Shown one piece after another: positions 58,973 through 64,000 of a stretch of 64,000 nucleotides of DNA. Below the pieces are notes generated by a model. The model saw only the letters and a list, made by a program, of their open reading frames with translations, had not been told where the DNA came from and did not search any database. The position numbers were made by a program, and so were the translations under genes. Source of the DNA: Nissolia schottii (Eukaryota; Streptophyta; Magnoliopsida; Fabales; Fabaceae). The stretch lies in contig QANU01063588.1 in the NCBI GenBank assembly GCA_003254905.1, positions 5,160 to 69,159 on the forward strand. Direction: 5' to 3'. Positions within the stretch are counted from its first letter, which is position 1; the number at the start of each line of letters is the position of its first letter.

Positions 58973-59332
58973 GATTCAAGAACAGATATGGACTAATACA
59001 GTGTGTATGATTGAATTTTCAAGAACAAGATGAGGAATCAGTGAATTGCTTTTCTGACAATTTGCCTTATGAAAATCTGCAACAAACTCTTTGAGAAACA
59101 ATGCTCAAAATGAATCTGGAGATTTCGCGGCAAATCACACTTCAATGCAGGAAGAAACTCAAGAAATTCTTGATCGCAATTGGCAAAGATCAAGATTCGA
59201 GTCCAAAAAAAAATGAAGCAGCAGAACAAATGACAACTCACTGAGAGACAAATGTACCTAAAGCAATTGCAGACTTCAGCATTGAACCAGTACAAGATCA
59301 GAGGAACGCGCAGCAGAGCTCTCACCAGGAGA

Positions 59333-59344
59333 GCTCTGATACCA
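59333..59344 (-). other. primer-binding site (initiator tRNA-Met) of the copia element
   Basis: On the minus strand TGGTATCAGAGC directly follows the 5' LTR. It is the exact complement of the 3' end of plant initiator tRNA-Met. Confidence 0.95.
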
Positions 59345-59678
59345 TGAAGAATGGATGCAACACAAGCTGGCTTGCACAGCAGCAGTAGCAAGAGTCACTA
59401 GAAGGTGAAGAAAACCGAGAGAGAAATTGAGAGAGAGATTGCAAAGTGGAAAGGTTGAAAAGTGTGAATATGAATTCATCAGTTAGAGAGTAAGGGAGAG
59501 TACATGGTTTATATACAAGATGAGAAACTTGCAGTGCAAGTTACTAGCTAAACTAATCATAACAGAATGACAACTAACTATCAACAGCTAACTACTTGTT
59601 AGTTGAGTTGCTTGGTGAACAAGCAACTAAATTAGCTAATCACTAAGCTTATTAAATACATAATACATATATCCTACA
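59345..59678 (-). repeat. 5' LTR of the copia element
   Basis: 334 bp. It holds a TATA-like TTGTATATAAACC on the minus strand near 59506-59520 as the probable element promoter. Confidence 0.95.
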
Positions 59679-59850
59679 CTAATTGCCCATTTAAAATATT
59701 TAAAATACTGCGATAAGAAGTGTTACTCGTTTTGGTCTGCAATCACCACACGAAGGTAATCGTAATGGCCAAACGGTGGAAAATTTCCCAAAGATTACAA
59801 CAAAATAATGGGATAATCGTAAATGTGCACAATTAATTGCCAATTCACCA
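59679..59850 (-). repeat. divergent RBR-intron-like unit E, right part
   Basis: Continues from 54453: GTGTTACTCGTTTTGGTCTGC against GTGTTACTCGTTTTTGTTTAC in unit B, and GGTGGAAAATTTCCCAAAGA against TGTGGAAAAATCCCAAAAA. Confidence 0.6.
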
Positions 59851-60062
59851 TTTACGGCAGTTGCGATCCTTAATTAAGGTAAACCCTTTTTTTTTAACCT
59901 GACCGTCAAGGTAAATCTATTATATTGATATTGGATACTTCGATTTCATAATTGTAAAGTATTGAAGTCATATTAAAGATATATTATAAGAAACACAGTC
60001 TATTTATTGAAATGTGCAGTCACATAATTAAGAAACATAGCCACCCTTTTCCTATAAGCCCA

Positions 60063-60334
60063 ATGGCTTCTTCAACCACAAGGAAGAGAAAGATGGAGGA
60101 GACGAGGCTCAATTATTTCATGCGACAAATTATGCCACCCCCATCATTAATGCTTAATCCAATGCAAGAGTTTTCAAATTTTTCTCCCCTCTTGGATGAA
60201 TGCACATCATCAAGTTCCGGAAATCATCTTGCATGGAATAATTGGAGCAATAACAATACTAATGGTATAGCTAGCTAGCAGTAGTGAATAATAGTTATTC
60301 GGTTCCTAAATTTGATGATTTTGGCCACTATTGA
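60063..60334 (+). pseudogene. MADS3: paralogue that lost its MADS domain by in-frame deletion
   Basis: It starts MASSTTRKRK like MADS2 (MASSPLET... RRGK) and jumps directly to KMEETRLNYFMRQIM, the MADS2 sequence [12 protein letters not shown] near residue 180. About 460 bp are missing: the whole MADS domain and most of the helical region. The junction lies in an AAGAT/AAAAT match. The frame stays open for 71 codons (60063-60278), with SNFSPLLDECTSSSSG and AWNNWSNNN as in MADS2, then a TAG. The old C-terminus SVPKFDDFGHY follows in another frame up to 60334. It could make a micropeptide, but a pseudogene is more likely. Confidence 0.85.
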
Positions 60335-61727
60335 TTCCGATTATATAGAGAGATTAGCAACAAGTCCTGCTTGTAATTTGTTCTTGAATTAATGTGGCAT
60401 GCATTTACTTTTTGATTAGTTCCACATAAAGGTTAGCATTAAGAATATAAATTTCTTCTTCTTCTTCTTCTTGAGCAATTGTGTCTAAAAGGATTTTGAA
60501 TGTCTAATAGCTATATGATCAGTTAATTAGTTATATATTCATGTTTAAGCCACTGTTAGTAGTTAGTTAAATTAGTCAGACTCATGCATTATTCTAAATA
60601 TTGGTCTCCAAATAATTGTTTTGAATTTTGTTGGCATTACACAAAAAAAAAAAAAAATCTACACAAAAGGGTTTCCAAGGATATCCAAATCCAAGAGGCT
60701 AAGAACTTGGTTTATACTATTATTCTGTTTATATTATTTATTTATTTATTATGGTTCAATCTTCATGAAGTGATCAATTCTGAGAAAATGGAATATATAT
60801 GACAATGGAATTAAAGCCAATTCCCTACCTAGATTCCGATAAGGTTCTCCTATCTTAATAGGGGAAAAAAAGTTACAGGCGCATCTAGTTGGGCCCCTCA
60901 GTCCAATGACAAGGTACAAATTTGCAAAAAAATGATTTCACATAAATAGTGTTTCCTTCACTTTTTTCCAATTGAAAGATAAAAAGGGAATAAGGAATCG
61001 TACTTGTTTTTGGACTCAAGCCACAAGCATCAATTAAACTTGTAGGAAAAAGAAAGCAGTGATTCCATTGCTGCAAACCATTTTTACCATATTTAAATGA
61101 GTATAATTGTTACGTGCGTCAACAATGTTTAATTATATCATTCACTACTTTAAAAATTATACATAAAAAAGATTTTATTAAATAAAATGCACAACAATTA
61201 AACCCATTCTATCTAAATTGAAAGTGTGTGTGTGTGTATATATATATATATCTTAGATTAAGTGGTCCACCATTTTTTATTTTAAAAATCTAATAGGGTG
61301 TAGTTGAATTCATGTGCAAGAACCATTCAATTGATGGCAAAATATCTTGAAGCCCTTTTCATATCAAACTCAAAAAGCAGTGTCCACAGATTCCTTGGCC
61401 TTTGTATTAGACAAGAGAGACAATGATGGGCATACGTGTGATATGACACTTATTACTGAATTTAATGGACAAGAAACCATATTGTAAAAAAAAATATATC
61501 CTCCTTATCTATTATTTAATGTAATTTGCAAGTATGTGCCATAAAAATAGCACACTCTGTCTCCACTATACACAAATAGTAACTAGTAAGTATCTCACAT
61601 CTTAGGCCCCATACTTTATCCGACAATTAATAATTCAGAGCAAAAAATGAAAGAGATCACAAAATTATTTGCCATCGGTTATGACAAGGAAATTGATTTT
61701 AATTACTTAAGAGTTATAATAATTTAT
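60335..61727. other. 3' flank of MADS3 and intergenic DNA
   Basis: Includes a (CTT)n run near 60458 and a (TG)n(TA)n microsatellite near 61226-61250. No supported gene. Confidence 0.5.
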
Positions 61728-62586
61728 TTAGACTTTAGATTTAAGTCTTTGCATTCTAAGGTCCTCGAGAATAAGACGAGTCTCTAGGCGTGCATCATTA
61801 CAACATTGTTGCCTATTGTAAGATTTCACAATTTGCTTTGTGGAGCTCTCTAGTTCTCTCATCTCATCCAAAACTATTTGCCTGTTCCTGCACTCTATGC
61901 TGCAGAATCCTTGATCACCCCTGCATAATTAACCCGTCACATATATTAATCATCAAATAATTAAACATACCAAGATTTTTTATGTGTAAAAGTAAAACCA
62001 ATACCATCCACCATGTTTTTTAGGTTAAAAAAGAAAAGAAAAGAAGAAAAGAAAATGGCCTAGATGCTATAATGTTCTTATTTTTAGTTGGGGATTAATG
62101 AACTTCTCTCTAATAGATATGGAGTGATTGGTAGAGTCTTAATTAGCGAGTATATGGGAGTGTATAAACTTTTTGGTAACAAGTCATATATATTCCATTC
62201 ATGAATGAATATGAAAATAACTATGTCTATGTAGAAGAGTATATACTTAAGAGCATTTACCTGTACATGTAGATATCCTTGTCTGGTTTGAGCTGCTTAT
62301 TGCATAGGTTACAATTCTTAAGGAAGCAGAACTCTTCAGGGATTGTTTGGATCTGATTAATAATTGCTTTTCTCAAATCAGATTTCACAAGGACATTGTT
62401 CAATTTGCAATTTGTGCTTGTGATTTGTGTGAGGATCCTCAAACCAACATCCAAATTGTTGTTGTTGCTGCTTCTCTCAATTGAACTTATCACATGCTTC
62501 CTTCTCTTGTTCTGCTTCTTATTGTTGTTGTTGTTATTCCCTTCTTGTGATTCCACCATGAAGGAACACATGAATTTTGGAAGCAT
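61728..62586 (-). CDS. FLZ (FCS-like zinc finger, DUF581) protein, two exons
   Basis: Exon 1 is 62586-62261 and exon 2 is 61920-61728, separated by a 340-bp GT-AG intron (donor AG|GTAAAT, acceptor TATGCAG|GGGT). Together they encode 172 aa. The N-terminus is Asn/Lys-rich (NNNNNNKKQNKRRK). The FLZ domain spans about 84-130 with C92-x2-C95-x19-C115-x3-C119 (NCNLCNKQLKPDKDIYMYR then GDQGFCSIECRNRQI), and the intron splits it, as is usual for the family. Plant FLZ proteins bind SnRK1 kinase subunits and act as adaptors in energy and stress signalling; that role is inferred from the family. All zinc ligands are present and the gene looks intact. Confidence 0.93.
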
Positions 62587-62696
62587 CTTAGGGTAATTGA
62601 AAGGGGGGGGGGTGGAATTGAAGAAGGAGAAAGAATGAATGAATTGAATTGAATTGAATTTGATATGAGTTTATGTGAATAATAAAAGTGGTGGTG

Positions 62697-62712
62697 GTAT
62701 ATTTAAAAGGAA
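62697..62712 (-). promoter_or_regulatory. putative TATA region of the FLZ gene
   Basis: Minus-strand CCTTTTAAATATACC lies about 110-125 bp before the ATG. The match is moderate. Confidence 0.4.
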
Positions 62713-62788
62713 GCATATGACCCCATTTGAAAAGGACAGCACCCATAATGCACTTTTCATAGCACGTGCTACATTGCAAAATGTACCA

Positions 62789-62789
<1 letters not shown>

Positions 62790-62826
<37 letters not shown>
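62790..62826. repeat. (TTA)n microsatellite, about 12 units
   Basis: A perfect TTA/ATT run ending in ACTACTACTA, in the 5' flank of the FLZ gene. Confidence 0.9.
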
Positions 62827-62827
<1 letters not shown>

Positions 62828-62829
62828 TA

Positions 62830-64000
62830 CTACTAATTTATTTTTTTAATATGTGAGAGTGTTCTGTTCCTTTTTACAACATTTGCATGTTTTTCTTGGG
62901 GTCAAAAACAAAAGTGGAGAGATTGAATAAAAAATTATAAAAATGGTAGAGAATTGGAATGATACACAACATAAACTATTCACTCGTGAATGGATAAACA
63001 GGTTTAATCCCTTTTAATTTAATAATCACTATAGTTACTATTAAAAATGCTGGCTATATATTTCTTAGGTTGTGTAAACAGTACTAATAATGTCAATGTA
63101 TAATTAATTCATGTACTTCCATACTTACGTTATGAAAATAATATTTTGAATTTGAGTCATATAAATAAAAAAAAATATTGGCTCTAAAAGAATTTTACTT
63201 TATGGTATATTGATTTTGCTCAAATTAAATTAGTTGAAGTCTATAAACTTTAAATATTGGTGATTTATAAGAAAAAAATCAAGAATAAATTAACGAATCT
63301 CAATTATTAGATGAAGTGTATCAAAGTTAATCGGTTGTTTGATATTAGCTAAAATAATTTTATAAGAATGGGACATTTAGCTAGAGCATGTAATTTGTAG
63401 GATCAAATATTTATGACAGATCCAGTGTTAGACATTTTTTTTTCACCAAAGATATTTATTATCATTAACAATGATTAATCTCTTTAAAAATTTTAACTCA
63501 CTAATATAAATATATCTCTGATCACAATAAATTAGCTTAGCAAAGAAAGAACTCCAATACTATTTTAAATTTGAGCGAACCTATTCAATCCTACAAAGTT
63601 AACTTGTGGAAAAAGAATGACATATACAATTAGTATAAATCTTAGACACGTTTTTAATTAGCATGGACTTCATATTGATTAGTGAAACAATGGCCCCTCT
63701 TTTGCAGGTTAAATTATTGCTTTATTTAGCCCAACCGTTGGAGTGACGAGTACAAGGATTTATTTTAATAATTTTCCAATAAGTACACGTGGAACATGTG
63801 GTACAGAACAAAACAAGACATCATGTAAAATCTAAGCAGAGATTCCAATGTTTTTGTGCCTTTTTCTGTAATTTTAATTTTTTTTTGTTCACCACACAGT
63901 TTAAAACCCTTTGGAATCAGAACAAAGCAGCACATATGAGAGAATTTCTTATTCCTTAATCACAACATTCCAAGAGGAAAAGTAACAATAGGCACTTGAT
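62830..64000. other. AT-rich intergenic DNA to the window end
   Basis: No supported ORF, RNA or transposon end. Confidence 0.5.

Larger units (their letters stand above)
54454..59678 (-). mobile_element. young Ty1/copia LTR retrotransposon
   Basis: LTRs at 54454-54798 (345 bp) and 59345-59678 (334 bp), TG...CA, differ by one substitution and one 11-bp insertion. The TSD CTAAT is perfect (54449-54453, 59679-59683). On the minus strand a primer site for initiator tRNA-Met follows the 5' LTR and a G-rich polypurine tract precedes the 3' LTR. The coding order gag, protease, integrase, RT, RNase H is that of Ty1/copia. One frameshift in RT and an apparent deletion in gag make it non-autonomous. 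LTR identity suggests a very recent insertion. Confidence 0.96.

Overview
The window is plant nuclear DNA, most likely from a legume. The evidence is an intronless plant subtilase, type I (M-alpha-like) MADS-box genes, an FLZ zinc-finger gene with a GT-AG intron, plant RBR-type RING genes, AT-rich intergenic DNA and dense plant transposons (Ty3/gypsy, Ty1/copia, Helitron, MULE and hAT MITEs). The genus cannot be fixed from the sequence alone. There are few host genes. A single N at 26053, after an (AT)n run, marks an unresolved base.

Layout. 1-8.7 kb: LTR-like remnants and AT-rich intergenic DNA. 8753-13948: a decayed Ty3/gypsy element, minus strand, with both LTRs and a near-perfect target-site duplication (TSD). 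15784-18180: an intact SBT1.5-like subtilisin protease, minus strand. 23473-24300: the first M-alpha-like MADS gene (MADS1), plus strand, unusually GC-rich.

24.9-50.1 kb is the most structured part: a minus-strand tandem array of four RBR/RSL1-like genes, A to D from high to low coordinate. A (exon 1 at 49383-50103, exon 2 at 48451-48508) is a longer copy that has decayed. B, C and D (47505, 42337, 26457) keep intact ORFs of about 145 aa that hold only the first RING. Short last exons encoding the end of RING2 follow A, B and C, in the last two cases across very large introns. The intron of C holds a 13,672-bp Helitron (27908-41579) with 5' TC, 3' hairpin plus CTAA, and A/T target, and an uninterrupted target in the neighbouring paralogue. 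The Helitron has a second internal copy of its own 5' terminus, a nested solo LTR with a 5-bp TSD, internal repeats and captured gene pieces: a Cdc25/arsenate-reductase-like phosphatase, a probable B3-domain gene and two unidentified spliced exons. The intron of B holds a 2.8-kb insertion with a 267-bp tandem repeat and an hAT MITE.

50.1-60.4 kb: an inverted fragment of the RBR N-terminus, MADS2 (51332-52084, intact), a three-level nest (SINE-like in hAT MITE in MULE MITE), an AAA-ATPase gene fragment, a very young Ty1/copia element (54454-59678; tRNA-iMet primer site, TSD CTAAT) with a one-base frameshift and a shortened gag, and MADS3 (60063), which has lost its MADS domain in frame and could encode only a C-terminal micropeptide. 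61728-62586: an intact two-exon FLZ zinc-finger gene, minus strand.

There is no operon-like co-operation between these genes. The common theme is local tandem duplication of a MADS/RBR neighbourhood, followed by truncation and repeated transposon insertion into the introns and spacers. The strongest observations are the Helitron with its duplicated 5' end and captured genes, the set of RING1-only proteins, and the MADS-less MADS paralogue.
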